DNA of 64,000 bases from an uncultured Mucilaginibacter sp. (GTDB lineage Bacteria > Bacteroidota > Bacteroidia > Sphingobacteriales > Sphingobacteriaceae). Positions 53,681 through 63,284 of the stretch are shown piece by piece. The translations under genes were made by a program, and so were the position numbers. The notes under the pieces were generated by a model that was not told the DNA's origin, ran no database searches, and was given only the letters and a program-made list of their open reading frames with translations. Each line of letters opens with the position of its first letter. Positions within the stretch are counted from its first letter, which is position 1. The stretch lies in NCBI GenBank assembly GCA_903891475.1, contig CAITEP010000004.1, forward strand, positions 1-64,000. The letters are read 5' to 3'.

Positions 53681-54069
53681 TTAAGCAAAACTTAATTTTA
53701 GAATAAAGATGTACAAAATTGTAATTAATTTAACGATATTTGTGCCAAATTGTATTATTTTACAGGCTGTCAACATAAATATATTGAAAAAGCTAATTAA
53801 AGTTACCTTGAGGGCTAATCCGTTAACTATTAAAAAACAAATAAATAAAATAAATAAACAAAACAGGCAAACTCATTAAAAAAAGTAGGTATAGGTGGTT
53901 CGAGGTCAAATTTTACACCACTTGCGTGGGGTGTAGTTTGAAGAACATTAAAGCATTTTTTAAAAGCAATTTATTGCACAGCTATGCGTTAATTATAGCG
54001 CAGGAATGACATTTGAGTATTGTATATCTTCTACCTTTACACCATTAATCCATTAAAAATAAAATTGTT
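53681..54069. other. Intergenic region, no gene seen
   Basis: About 390 bp of AT-rich DNA between divergent genes. It holds a small hairpin, ACACCAC TTGC GTGGGGTGT, near 53919-53938, and promoter-type AT stretches. No heptad arrays. Promoters for the photolyase and the TetR-like gene should lie here. Confidence 0.45.
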
Positions 54070-54723
54070 ATGGCAACTATTGATAGCATACAAACCGCAT
54101 ACATTGATTTTGTTTTAACCGAAGGAAAGCAACCTAACTCAGTTTATATTTTCGCTAAACAAAATGATATAACAGAAGATGAGTTTTATACCCTTTTTGG
54201 GTCGTTTGACGCGCTAGAACAAAGTATTTGGACTGGTTTTGCAACAAAAACAATTGAAGAAATAAAAGCCCAAGAAGTTTGGAGTCAATACAATACCAGA
54301 GAAAAAGGACTTTCCTTTTTTTATAGCTTTTTTGAATTGTTAAAAGGAAGCAGAAGCTTTGCTACCTATAGTTTAAAAAGCCATCCTAAAGGTTTTACTA
54401 CGCCAAAGGTATTAACCGGATTAAAATCAAATTTTGAAACTTTTTTTGAAGGTTTGATTTATGAAGGCATTGAATCGAATGAAATATCAGACCGTAAATT
54501 TTTTACCGAGCGTTATAAAGACGCCTTATGGATTCAGTTTGTTTTTGTTTTGAATTTTTGGATGAACGATTTATCGGCTGGTTTCGAGAAAACCGACGAA
54601 GCCATTGAAAAAGGTGTAAATGTTACCTTCGATCTTTTCCAACGCTCTCCAATTGATAATTTGCTGGAATACGGAAAGTTTTTAGCCAAAAACAGCGGAA
54701 TTAAAGAAAAAATGGGGCTGTAA
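54070..54723 (+). CDS. TetR-like regulator
   Basis: 217 residues. An N-terminal three-helix DNA-binding domain is visible (IQTAYIDFVLTEGKQPNSVY and a recognition part DITEDEFYTLFGSFDALEQS), although it is more divergent than standard TetR HTHs. The larger C-terminal domain is helical (FFYSFFELLKGSRSFATY). It is 85 bp before an ABC1/AarF kinase gene in the same direction and probably controls or accompanies it. Ligand unknown. Confidence 0.72.
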   Translation: MATIDSIQTAYIDFVLTEGKQPNSVYIFAKQNDITEDEFYTLFGSFDALEQSIWTGFATKTIEEIKAQEVWSQYNTREKGLSFFYSFFELLKGSRSFATYSLKSHPKGFTTPKVLTGLKSNFETFFEGLIYEGIESNEISDRKFFTERYKDALWIQFVFVLNFWMNDLSAGFEKTDEAIEKGVNVTFDLFQRSPIDNLLEYGKFLAKNSGIKEKMGL

Positions 54724-54808
54724 GCCATCATTAACTTCTTTTCTTAATTCCATATTTAAAGGTACTACCTAATTATTTTAGGTAACCTCTATCATTAAAA
54801 ATAAAAAA

Positions 54809-56146
54809 ATGACAAACGATTCTCCTAAAGAACAAAATAGCATACCAACTACCAAAGTTCAACGTTCTGCTAAATTTGTTACTACTGGTATTAAAATTGG
54901 TGGCAATTATGTAAAGCATTATTCAAAAAAGCTATTTAACCCGCAAATGGATAAATCTGAGTTGAATGAGGACAATGCCGCAGACATATATGAGTCATTG
55001 AGCGAGCTAAAAGGTAGTGCGCTAAAAGTTGCCCAAATGCTTAGCATGGACAAGAATTTATTGCCACAAGCTTATACCGATAAGTTCTCGCAATCGCAAT
55101 ATAATGCGCCACCACTTTCAGGGCCGCTAATTGTGCAAACTTTTAAAAAATATTTTGGTAAAACACCCGACCAGATTTATGATAAATTTAACGTAAAGTC
55201 ATCAAACGCGGCGTCAATAGGGCAAGTTCACCAAGCTGAATTAAATGGGAAGAAATTAGCTGTTAAAATTCAGTATCCGGGCGTTGGCGATTCTATATCA
55301 TCCGACCTTAAACTGGTTAAACCATTTGCCTTCAGGATGCTGGGCATGAGCGAAAAAGAGCTTGATGTTTACATGAGGGAAGTGGAAGAAAGGCTATTGG
55401 AAGAAACGGATTATGAATTGGAAGTACGCCGATCCATCGAGTTTTCGAATGCTTGCGCGAATTTAAATAATGTAGTTTTTCCCAAATACTACCCAGAACT
55501 TTCAAGTAAGCGAATTATTACCATGGATTGGTTGGAAGGACAGCACTTGCGTGAATTTTTGAGCACCAACCCTTCGCAGGAATTACGAAATTTGATAGGC
55601 CAAGCACTGTGGGATTTTTACAACTTTCAACAACATGAATTAAGGGCAGTACATGCCGACCCGCATCCAGGTAATTTTATGATTACCCCCGATGGTAAAT
55701 TAGGTGTGATTGATTTTGGATGCATTAAAGAAATGCCTGCCGACTTTTATTATCCCTTCTTTTCATTAACCTCGACCAATTTATTTGAAAACCGGAATGA
55801 AACCTTAAAGGCGTTTAAGCAATTGGATATGATACATGAAAACGATACGCCTCAACAAATTGAGTTTTATTTTGGCATGTATAAACAAATGATTAGCCTG
55901 TTTGCCAAGCCTTATATTAACAATAAGTTCGACTTTAGCGAGGCTTCTTTTTTTGAAGAATTATACGGCTTTGGTGAAAAAGTTGCCAAAATGCCTGAAT
56001 TTAAACAAGCACGTGGGGTAAAGCATTTTATTTACGTAAACAGAACTAATTTTGGCCTTTACAATATTTTGCATGAACTTAAAGCAGAGGTAAACACGCA
56101 TACCTATAAGCCGCATGTTTTACAAGAGTTTGTTGAAGCAGACTAA
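54809..56146 (+). CDS. ABC1/AarF (UbiB-like) atypical kinase
   Basis: 445 residues. Family motifs are clear: NAASIGQVHQAELNGKKLAVK (the QxGQ/VH region with the ATP-binding lysine), ERLLEETDYELE, and HADPHPGNFMITPDGKLGVI with the D of IDFG. The N-terminal KxGQ-type helix is represented by LSELKGSALKVAQML. The family supports isoprenoid quinone biosynthesis or lipid homeostasis through an ATPase-like activity. Downstream of a TetR-like gene; a secreted protein follows. Confidence 0.9.
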   Translation: MTNDSPKEQNSIPTTKVQRSAKFVTTGIKIGGNYVKHYSKKLFNPQMDKSELNEDNAADIYESLSELKGSALKVAQMLSMDKNLLPQAYTDKFSQSQYNAPPLSGPLIVQTFKKYFGKTPDQIYDKFNVKSSNAASIGQVHQAELNGKKLAVKIQYPGVGDSISSDLKLVKPFAFRMLGMSEKELDVYMREVEERLLEETDYELEVRRSIEFSNACANLNNVVFPKYYPELSSKRIITMDWLEGQHLREFLSTNPSQELRNLIGQALWDFYNFQQHELRAVHADPHPGNFMITPDGKLGVIDFGCIKEMPADFYYPFFSLTSTNLFENRNETLKAFKQLDMIHENDTPQQIEFYFGMYKQMISLFAKPYINNKFDFSEASFFEELYGFGEKVAKMPEFKQARGVKHFIYVNRTNFGLYNILHELKAEVNTHTYKPHVLQEFVEAD

Positions 56147-56185
56147 ATTTTGGTAACTTGCCTGCGTTTCCTTACACTAAAAAGC

Positions 56186-57115
56186 ATGAAAAAAATATTC
56201 ATCTGTTTTTTATTATTCCTTTTTGTCACTCCAAAACTTTTTGCGCAGCAAATTAGGCGTTTTAACCCTGATACCATTATGACTGTGGTAATTGATTCGG
56301 CAGTAAACATTCATTCGCATAGATTAAATGCTCAGGATTTTATAGATGCTGTGGTTGCCGATACCAGTTTTTATAAGGCTTTTTACAACATGAAAAAATA
56401 TGCCTTTATAGCTGAAAACAGGATTTTTACCTATGATAAAAAGAACAAGGTTGATGGCAAAATTTACCGTAAACTAAAACATAGCAATGTAGCCGGCGCG
56501 CATAAAATTGAATACATAGCAAAACGCGACAGCGGTACGCTTTATAAATCAAATGGAAAGTATCAGCTTTACACCGTTGAGATGTTTGATTATATTTTTA
56601 TGAATGCCTATAATTCCGATTTTGTGAAGGAACCATCTTTACCAGGCTCGGGAGGAAAGAATGAAAGCTATAAAGACAAATTAAAAACCTTGATTTTTGC
56701 ACCAGGAACCAGGGTAAAAGGCATACCTTTTATCAGCAGTAAAACTGAAATTTTCTCTCGAGATTTACGTGAATATTACTTTTATAAATTTTCGAGGGGA
56801 ACTTACCTTGATAGCATTCCCGTTTATATATTTAAAGTAGTCTGTAAGCCAAGCACTTCCGATGGAGATACGATGATTAAAGAAATGACCACCATTTTTG
56901 ATATACGTAACTTTCAAATTTTGGGCCGGTATGTTGATATGAAGTATAGCAATATTTTTTTCAGCTTTAATGTGCAGATGAATATTGAACTTGCAAAGTT
57001 TAATGATGAGTTATTACCTGTTAAAATTACTTATCAGGGCAACTGGGATGTGCCATTTCATAAAGTTGAACGAGCAAGTTTTTTAATTGTACACAAGGAT
57101 TATAAGAAGGAATAA
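56186..57115 (+). CDS. Secreted beta-rich protein, unknown family
   Basis: 309 residues from ATG 56186 (MKKIFICFLLFLFVTPKLFA, signal peptide cut before QQ); the track start at 56150 is 12 residues too long. The body is beta-rich with repeated hydrophobic strands (YIFKVVCKPSTSDGDTMIK, MKYSNIFFSFNVQMNIELA), reminiscent of LolA-like folds. Likely periplasmic. It lies 39 bp after the ABC1 gene, so a role in lipid transport is imaginable but unproven. Confidence 0.65.
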   Translation: MKKIFICFLLFLFVTPKLFAQQIRRFNPDTIMTVVIDSAVNIHSHRLNAQDFIDAVVADTSFYKAFYNMKKYAFIAENRIFTYDKKNKVDGKIYRKLKHSNVAGAHKIEYIAKRDSGTLYKSNGKYQLYTVEMFDYIFMNAYNSDFVKEPSLPGSGGKNESYKDKLKTLIFAPGTRVKGIPFISSKTEIFSRDLREYYFYKFSRGTYLDSIPVYIFKVVCKPSTSDGDTMIKEMTTIFDIRNFQILGRYVDMKYSNIFFSFNVQMNIELAKFNDELLPVKITYQGNWDVPFHKVERASFLIVHKDYKKE

Positions 57116-57162
57116 AAAAAGCTTTTAGTAATGGCTTGCGATCCATTACTAAAAGCTTTTTC
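57115..57162. terminator. Terminator between convergent genes
   Basis: AAAAAGCTTTTAGTAATGG and CCATTACTAAAAGCTTTTT are perfect arms around CTTGCGAT. It overlaps the stop of the upstream gene and precedes the PafA-like gene end. Confidence 0.92.
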
Positions 57163-57178
57163 AAGATGAACTTAGTAC

Positions 57179-58879
57179 TTATTTCAATACTTCGCTTATA
57201 GTTTTACCTATATTACCATTAGGAGCCTGTATGTGTAGCAAAGCCGCGATGGTAGGTGCTATATCAGTCATATGTGTTTCACGGTTCAGTTGTCCGTGTT
57301 GAATGCCCCAGCCCATAAATATTAATGGAATATGCGTATCATAAGGATTCCAAGTGCCGTGGGTTGTACCTGTTGGGCCACCATCTGCCGAACCATGGCC
57401 GGTGAAATAGCCTGGCTTTAAAATAATTTGTACTTCGCCACTATTGGCTATGTTATAGCCATTTACTATTCTTTTTCTTAATTCTTCGGGGATAGACGCA
57501 GTTTCGGCTTTTTTCATATCAACAGCAAAAGCAATCGCAGGTTGTGTTTGTAAATAAGCAATACAATCATTTTTAACATCGTCCATATTCAGATGTAAAT
57601 AATTTGTAATAGAATGGTTAAAATTTACCTGATAATCGTTTAGGCTCAACACTAAACCATCTATCTTATATTTATCCAACAAAAGCTTGTTCAAATCTTT
57701 CAAAACCGCACCATCATCCCAAACACCTGCCGGAATTTTATGGTCGTTTAAAAAAGCGGTATTATGAGCCGCACCATGGTCGGCACTTAAAAATATAGTG
57801 TAGTTTCCTTTACCTACTTTTGCGTCCAAATAAACTAAAAAGTTTGCCAACTCACGGTCAAGCCTTAGGTAAGTGTCTTCAATTTCAACAGCGTTCACTC
57901 CAAATTGGTGGCCAATATAATCAGGGGTTGATAAACTAACTGCTAAAAAATCGGTAACAGCATGTTGTCCTAAATTTTCTCCGTTAATAGCGGCAATAGC
58001 TAAATCAAGGGTAAGGGTATTGCCATAAGGGGTTGCCCTGATAATGCCCAGGTTACCTTTATATAATGCAGATGTTTTAACGGGCAAGGTAGGAGCATCG
58101 GTTCCTTTAAATTTGCCTTCATATCTACTGCTATCAGGCGTGCTTTGCAAATAGGTATTTATCGGATACAATGAATTCCAATCAAGCTTCAGATAGCTTT
58201 CGGCAAGTTTTTGGTCGTTAAAGTCTTTTATCCATTGCGGCAAATCGTTCATGTAATATGTGCTCGTAATCCAGTTCCCGGTTTTATCATCAAACCAATA
58301 AGCCGCATCGGCAGTATGCCCGGCTGGTAAAATCCCACCTCGGTCTTTTATGGCTATCCCAATTACTTTTGATCGGAAATTAGTAGCCAGTTTTAACTCA
58401 TCGGTCACGGTGGTGGTTAATAAGTTACGTGGCGACATTTGTCCGGCTTTAGATGTGCTGCCGACCGTTTGAACGGTTGTGTCTTGTGTGCAATACATAC
58501 TTTTACCAGTAGCTTGCACTATCCAATCGTTGCCTGCAATACCAGTTATAGCCGGTACCGACCCGGTATAAATACCAGTATGCCCGGCAGCTGTAACGGT
58601 TGGTATATAATCAATTTGGGTGTTTTCGCAGCTAAAACCTTCGTTCAAAAGGCGTTTAAAGCCATTTGTTTGGTAGCGGTTATAATAGCGGTAAAGATAA
58701 TCCCAGCGCATTTGATCAACCACTAAACCTATCACAAGCTTAGGGCGTGGCAGCTCAGCAGATGGTGTTTGAATTTGAGCTGCAGCACCAGAAGCAACTG
58801 GTTTGTTTACTTTTGTTTGAGCCGATGCCCAAGCAAAAGTAATTGCTAATATTAACGTTAACAGGTTTTTAATGTTCAT
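57179..58879 (-). CDS. PafA-type alkaline phosphatase / phosphodiesterase
   Basis: 566 residues with a signal peptide (LLTLILAITFAWASAQ). Two zinc-site clusters are seen: LVVDQMRWDYL, the Thr nucleophile in PTVTAAGHTGIYTGS (about residue 80), LSADHGAAHN and a late GHGSADGGPTGTTHG. This is the PafA branch of alkaline phosphatase-like enzymes in Bacteroidota, which release phosphate from organic monoesters in the periplasm. A stretch of upstream DNA lacks an obvious Pho box. Confidence 0.9.
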   Translation of the reverse strand: MNIKNLLTLILAITFAWASAQTKVNKPVASGAAAQIQTPSAELPRPKLVIGLVVDQMRWDYLYRYYNRYQTNGFKRLLNEGFSCENTQIDYIPTVTAAGHTGIYTGSVPAITGIAGNDWIVQATGKSMYCTQDTTVQTVGSTSKAGQMSPRNLLTTTVTDELKLATNFRSKVIGIAIKDRGGILPAGHTADAAYWFDDKTGNWITSTYYMNDLPQWIKDFNDQKLAESYLKLDWNSLYPINTYLQSTPDSSRYEGKFKGTDAPTLPVKTSALYKGNLGIIRATPYGNTLTLDLAIAAINGENLGQHAVTDFLAVSLSTPDYIGHQFGVNAVEIEDTYLRLDRELANFLVYLDAKVGKGNYTIFLSADHGAAHNTAFLNDHKIPAGVWDDGAVLKDLNKLLLDKYKIDGLVLSLNDYQVNFNHSITNYLHLNMDDVKNDCIAYLQTQPAIAFAVDMKKAETASIPEELRKRIVNGYNIANSGEVQIILKPGYFTGHGSADGGPTGTTHGTWNPYDTHIPLIFMGWGIQHGQLNRETHMTDIAPTIAALLHIQAPNGNIGKTISEVLK

Positions 58880-59055
58880 CCTAAACTTTTTTTAAGTTCA
58901 GCAAATATCAGCAATGTAATTAAAATACAATGTGATTTTTAGGTTAATATTTCCTTAACAAAATATTAATCTTCCTCGTTTTGAACCATTGATAGGTAAA
59001 ATATCAAATTCTAAATGAATAGGTAGTGCAGCAAATTAGGTATATCAGCAGACAA

Positions 59056-60192
59056 TTAAAACGCCTGCCCCAAGCCTATGTATAAACCACTTTGTCTTTT
59101 TTCGCCAGTAGGTTTTTCGCCTATACCGTAATCAACTCTAACGCTCAAGCCTTTCTCAATATCAAAGAAATAACGAATACCTCCACCAAGGTTTGGCTTT
59201 AATTCGGGCAAAGTAAACGAATCATGAAAAACCTCGCCAGTACCAATAAATCCAACAATAGCCACTTTTTTTATGAAGCGATAGCGTAACTCAGCTTGCC
59301 CTGCCGCATAATTTCTATCCCGGTAACGACCACTATAATATCCCCGCATCAGCTCGCTGCTACCCATTTGAGGTAATAGGTAAAATGGTGACTGATTACC
59401 AATTAGACTTTGCTCCAATATATCAATCCCCAATACTAACTTGTCGCCAAATGAAATAAACTGTGTGTACTCGGCATTGAATAAGCTACCTACATAGTTA
59501 TTGCTACCCAAAACACCATGCATTAAATTTAAATAGCTAGTAAATGAGATGCCTTTGGTAGTATAAGTATTATTGTTTCGGTTATCAAAATTCAAACTAG
59601 GCCCTACGTATAAAACAGTTCCTCCGTTACGGTTTTCAATTGCAGGGTTGGTGTAAAATATACCAGTTGTATTATCATCACTAAAAGCATAGTTATATCC
59701 TCCGGCAACAAAGCCCACGTAAATATGGTTACCTAATGATTTTTCGGCACCAAAATTAATCCTGTATCTCTTTTCGCTAACATAATCCTGATTATTTAGA
59801 TGTGTGTTATTACCTAAGCCGTAAAAATTAAATGGGAAATTTATAAACCCAATAGATGCCGAATAATGGGTTATGTTTTTAGGCGACCAATACGATGTAC
59901 TTAGGTTTAACCTGTTTTGCCCTTTGGTTGTTAAGGTAGCATATCCAAAAATATTTGAAACCCTTGTGCTTCGGTCGGTGGTATCGGTATAAAAAGAATA
60001 TAAACCTGCGCCGCCAACCTCTATTCCTGTTTCGGGTGCCGAACTTAGTACAGGAAGTATTACAAAACTGCCACGTTTACTGGTATCCTTACTAAAATAC
60101 ATTCGGCGAACAAACTTTGGCAACAATTTCATTTGAGCGGATGCTTGTAAAGTATGAATCGCAAGAAATAAGATTAAGATTGTTTTTTTCAT
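59056..60192 (-). CDS. Outer-membrane beta-barrel, D15/BamA-like
   Basis: 378 residues. A signal peptide (ILILFLAIHTLQASA) is followed by VILPVLSSAPETGIEVGGAGLYSF, typical of the entry to D15/BamA-type barrels without POTRA repeats, then regularly spaced beta strands (RINFGAEKSLGNHIYVGFV), FDNRNNNTYTTKGISFT and a terminal aromatic residue (LGQAF). Likely a 14-16 strand barrel. Related proteins are thought to help insert lipids or surface proteins. Monocistronic. Confidence 0.82.
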   Translation of the reverse strand: MKKTILILFLAIHTLQASAQMKLLPKFVRRMYFSKDTSKRGSFVILPVLSSAPETGIEVGGAGLYSFYTDTTDRSTRVSNIFGYATLTTKGQNRLNLSTSYWSPKNITHYSASIGFINFPFNFYGLGNNTHLNNQDYVSEKRYRINFGAEKSLGNHIYVGFVAGGYNYAFSDDNTTGIFYTNPAIENRNGGTVLYVGPSLNFDNRNNNTYTTKGISFTSYLNLMHGVLGSNNYVGSLFNAEYTQFISFGDKLVLGIDILEQSLIGNQSPFYLLPQMGSSELMRGYYSGRYRDRNYAAGQAELRYRFIKKVAIVGFIGTGEVFHDSFTLPELKPNLGGGIRYFFDIEKGLSVRVDYGIGEKPTGEKRQSGLYIGLGQAF

Positions 60193-60278
60193 TTTAGCAA
60201 AAGGTATAATTAGGCGTTTTGTGTGGCTCCTAAAAAAACATATTTTTGATTTAATTAACCAACAAATAAATCAATAGT

Positions 60279-60707
60279 ATGGCAAAAGTATCAATTTACC
60301 TTAACTTTCAGGGCAATACCGAAGAGGCTTTTAATTTTTATAAATCGGTATTTAAAACTGAATTTATAGGATCTATTTTCCGAATGGGCGATCTACCACA
60401 AGAAGGCATGCCCCCACTTTCAGATGAGGATAAAAATAAAATAATGAATATTGGCCTGCCTATACTTGGTGGAACAGTAATTATGGCTACTGATATGTTG
60501 GAAAGCATGGGGCAGAAACTGTTTATAGGTAATAATACCACCATAAACCTTGAACCTGATACTAAGGAAGAAGCCGATAGGATTTACGGTTTATTATCAC
60601 AAGATAGTAAGGAGTGCGTTGCGCCTCATGATGAGTTTTGGGGATATTGGGGTTGTTGCTTGGATAAGTTTGGCATCCGTTGGATGTTTAACGTTGCTAA
60701 TAATTAG
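60279..60707 (+). CDS. PhnB-like VOC-fold protein
   Basis: 142 residues of the glyoxalase/3-demethylubiquinone methyltransferase-like fold: YLNFQGNTEEAFNFYKSVF at the N-terminus, FIGNNTTINLEPDTKEEAD in the middle, GYWGCCLDKFGIRWMFNV at the end. Members lack a defined reaction. Metal ligands of true glyoxalases are not obvious here. Probably cytosolic. Confidence 0.85.
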   Translation: MAKVSIYLNFQGNTEEAFNFYKSVFKTEFIGSIFRMGDLPQEGMPPLSDEDKNKIMNIGLPILGGTVIMATDMLESMGQKLFIGNNTTINLEPDTKEEADRIYGLLSQDSKECVAPHDEFWGYWGCCLDKFGIRWMFNVANN

Positions 60708-60810
60708 TAGTTGAAGAAATATTTAATTAGATTCTTGTATCTCTAAATTAGAGGGCTGTCATATTCCATCAAAAAAGGCTAATTTTGCAGCAAAAATTAA
60801 AGCATATATA

Positions 60811-61791
60811 ATGAGTACTACAAAAGGGCCAATTTCTCAGTTCATCGAAAAAAATTATCTCCATTTTAACGCGGCGGCTTTAGTTGACGCGGCCAAAGGA
60901 TATGAAACCCATTTATTAGAAGGCGGTAAAATGATGGTTACCCTTGCAGGTGCCATGAGTACTGCCGAATTGGGCATTTCGTTAGCTGAGATGATTAGGC
61001 AGGATAAAATTGCCATTATCTCGTGTACTGGTGCCAACCTTGAAGAAGATATTATGAATTTGGTTGCCCACTCCCATTATAAAAGAGTACCAAATTACCG
61101 CGATTTGAGTCCGCAGGATGAATGGGATTTGCTCGAAAACCATTATAATCGTGTAACTGATACTTGTATACCTGAGGAAGAGGCATTTAGGCGTTTGCAA
61201 AAGCACATCCATAAATTATGGAAAGATGCTGATAACGCGGGCGAACGGTATTTTCCGCATGAGTATATGTATAAAATGCTGCTAAGTGGCGATTTGAAAC
61301 AGTATTATGAAATTGACCCCAAAAACTCATGGATGCTGGCCGCTGCCGAAAAGAACTTGCCTATAGTGGTTCCGGGTTGGGAAGACTCTACAATGGGAAA
61401 TATTTTTGCCTCCTACGTTATTAAAAACGAAATTAAGGCATCTACCATGAAAAGTGGCATTGAGTATATGGCATGGTTGGCAAACTGGTATATCGATAAT
61501 TCTGAAGGTAAGGGGATAGGGTTCTTTCAAATTGGTGGTGGTATAGCCGGCGATTTTCCGATTTGCGTAGTGCCGATGCTTTATCAGGATATGGAAATGC
61601 CCGAAATACCATTTTGGAGTTATTTCTGCCAAATTTCTGATTCTACCACTTCATATGGCTCATACTCTGGTGCTGTGCCGAACGAAAAAATAACCTGGGG
61701 AAAATTGGATATACATACACCAAAATTTATTGTAGAGTCTGACGCCACCATAGTGGCGCCATTAATTTTTGCCTGGATTTTAGGGCAATAA
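60811..61791 (+). CDS. Deoxyhypusine-synthase-like protein without the usual lysine
   Basis: 326 residues. The NAD-binding and spermidine-site pattern is visible: LAGAMSTAELGISLAEMI, CTGANLEEDIMNLVAHSHY and GKGIGFFQIGGGIAGDFPIC. In eukaryotic deoxyhypusine synthase the segment after GGG contains VVKHHIANA with the catalytic Lys; here it is IAGDFPICVV, with no lysine. Bacteria lack eIF5A, and such homologues have been linked to homospermidine or other polyamine aminopropyl-transfer reactions. The substrate is unknown. No polyamine gene is seen next to it. Confidence 0.85.
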   Translation: MSTTKGPISQFIEKNYLHFNAAALVDAAKGYETHLLEGGKMMVTLAGAMSTAELGISLAEMIRQDKIAIISCTGANLEEDIMNLVAHSHYKRVPNYRDLSPQDEWDLLENHYNRVTDTCIPEEEAFRRLQKHIHKLWKDADNAGERYFPHEYMYKMLLSGDLKQYYEIDPKNSWMLAAAEKNLPIVVPGWEDSTMGNIFASYVIKNEIKASTMKSGIEYMAWLANWYIDNSEGKGIGFFQIGGGIAGDFPICVVPMLYQDMEMPEIPFWSYFCQISDSTTSYGSYSGAVPNEKITWGKLDIHTPKFIVESDATIVAPLIFAWILGQ

Positions 61792-61997
61792 AACTTAAAA
61801 AGGTTTGTTGAGTTTAACATAAGCTGCTAATTGCATAAGCTATTAAGTTAAATTTTGTTAAACCACTTATGGTTTTAGGCACCATTCATAATTATATTTA
61901 ATAAACCTTTAACTTTATGGCATGGTTTATTAATTTAGCAAGTATTAACAGGGTTTTAAAACAACCGCAATTTGCAATTGATAAATAACTGGCAAGT

Positions 61998-62876
61998 ATG
62001 GAAGAATTTGAAGCAAGCACATCAAGAAGAAAAACCAAGACAATTTATATTTCAACTGTTTTTGGCATCGCATTGGTTTTGCTGATGATTGGTTTGTTAG
62101 GCTTAATTTTAGTGGAGGCCAATAACCTATCACGCTATGTGAAGGAAAATATTGTTTTAAATATTTATGTTGATGAAGCTGCTCATGAAACGGATGTTTT
62201 GCAACTGCAAAAGCAGCTTGAACAAAACCCGATGGTTAAAAGCACCCAATATGTTACCAAAGAATTAGCGGCGCGTAACCTGCAAAAAGATTTAGGGGAG
62301 GATTTTGTTAAATTTTTGGGTTATAACCCGCTTACACCATCATTAGATTTATACCTAAAGGCAGAGTTTGCCAATAACGAGGATATTGAACGTTTTAAAA
62401 CTACTTTATTAAAAAATCCGCTGGTTAAAGATATCAAGTACCAACAATCATTAGTTGACCAAATGAATAAAAATTTGGGTTATATAAGTTTAATAATCAT
62501 CGTATTTGCTGGTATTTTCATTATTTTGTCTGTCGCGTTAATTAATAATACTATCAGGATAGTGATATACTCTCAGCGTTTTTTAATAAAATCAATGCAA
62601 TTGGTAGGCGCGACAAAAGGTTTTATACGTAAGCCATTTTTACTCTATGGCATATGGCATGGGCTTTTAGGCGGATTGATAGCTATTTTTATTTTAGTAA
62701 TAACCCTTTCGTTTATTTACAAGCAAATTCCTGATTTGATTATTTTAAGAAACTATGCCGAATTTGGAGTAATTTTCTTGTTTATAATTGGTATCGGCGT
62801 ATTTATTTCGGGTTTTAGTACCTATTTAGCAGTAAACAAATTTCTAAGATTAAAAATTTACGACCTATACAGGTAA
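61998..62876 (+). CDS. ftsX: Cell division permease-like protein FtsX
   Basis: 292 residues. N-terminal cytosolic tail, one membrane helix (VFGIALVLLMIGLLGLILV), an extracellular domain (residues about 50-170, with NPMVKSTQYVTKELAA), then three more helices (ISLIIIVFAGIFIILSVALI, WHGLLGGLIAIFILVIT, GVIFLFIIGIGVFISG). FtsX, with FtsE, controls peptidoglycan hydrolases at the septum. ftsE is not in the window. Followed by DUF3098 and uppP in the same direction, the usual Bacteroidota arrangement. Confidence 0.93.
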   Translation: MEEFEASTSRRKTKTIYISTVFGIALVLLMIGLLGLILVEANNLSRYVKENIVLNIYVDEAAHETDVLQLQKQLEQNPMVKSTQYVTKELAARNLQKDLGEDFVKFLGYNPLTPSLDLYLKAEFANNEDIERFKTTLLKNPLVKDIKYQQSLVDQMNKNLGYISLIIIVFAGIFIILSVALINNTIRIVIYSQRFLIKSMQLVGATKGFIRKPFLLYGIWHGLLGGLIAIFILVITLSFIYKQIPDLIILRNYAEFGVIFLFIIGIGVFISGFSTYLAVNKFLRLKIYDLYR

Positions 62877-62924
62877 CACTAACAAAAATAGATTAAAAAT
62901 AAATAGTTAAAATATTTAAATAAA

Positions 62925-63209
62925 ATGGCACAAAAACAAGTTTTTAAACCAGCTCAACCAATAAAGAGCACCATAGCAGCAAAACCTGTTTCAAAGGTAA
63001 CCGAGCAAACACCGGCAACCTTTGTTTTTGATAAATCAAATTACAGGTTATGGTTCATTAGCATAGCCATTGTGATTATTGGCTTCATCTTAATGTCGGG
63101 CAATACCGATATTTATAGCGATACAAAAATCGTAATTGCACCTATTGTGGTTATGGGCGGATTCGCAGTTGGTTTTTTTGCAATATTCAAAAAACCAGCC
63201 AAAGTTTAA
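62925..63209 (+). CDS. DUF3098 membrane protein
   Basis: 94 residues. A basic N-terminus (QKQVFKPAQPIKSTIA), two membrane helices (LWFISIAIVIIGFILMSG and VIAPIVVMGGFAVGFFAIF) and a short basic tail. The family is typically found between ftsX and uppP in Bacteroidota, so it probably acts in envelope biogenesis. Function unknown. Confidence 0.85.
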   Translation: MAQKQVFKPAQPIKSTIAAKPVSKVTEQTPATFVFDKSNYRLWFISIAIVIIGFILMSGNTDIYSDTKIVIAPIVVMGGFAVGFFAIFKKPAKV

Positions 63210-63284
63210 AAGGTTTTTAATGAGCGTTTAGATAGTATTTAAAACTAGACCGCATATTTTATAAATAATTATAAATAGTTCTGC

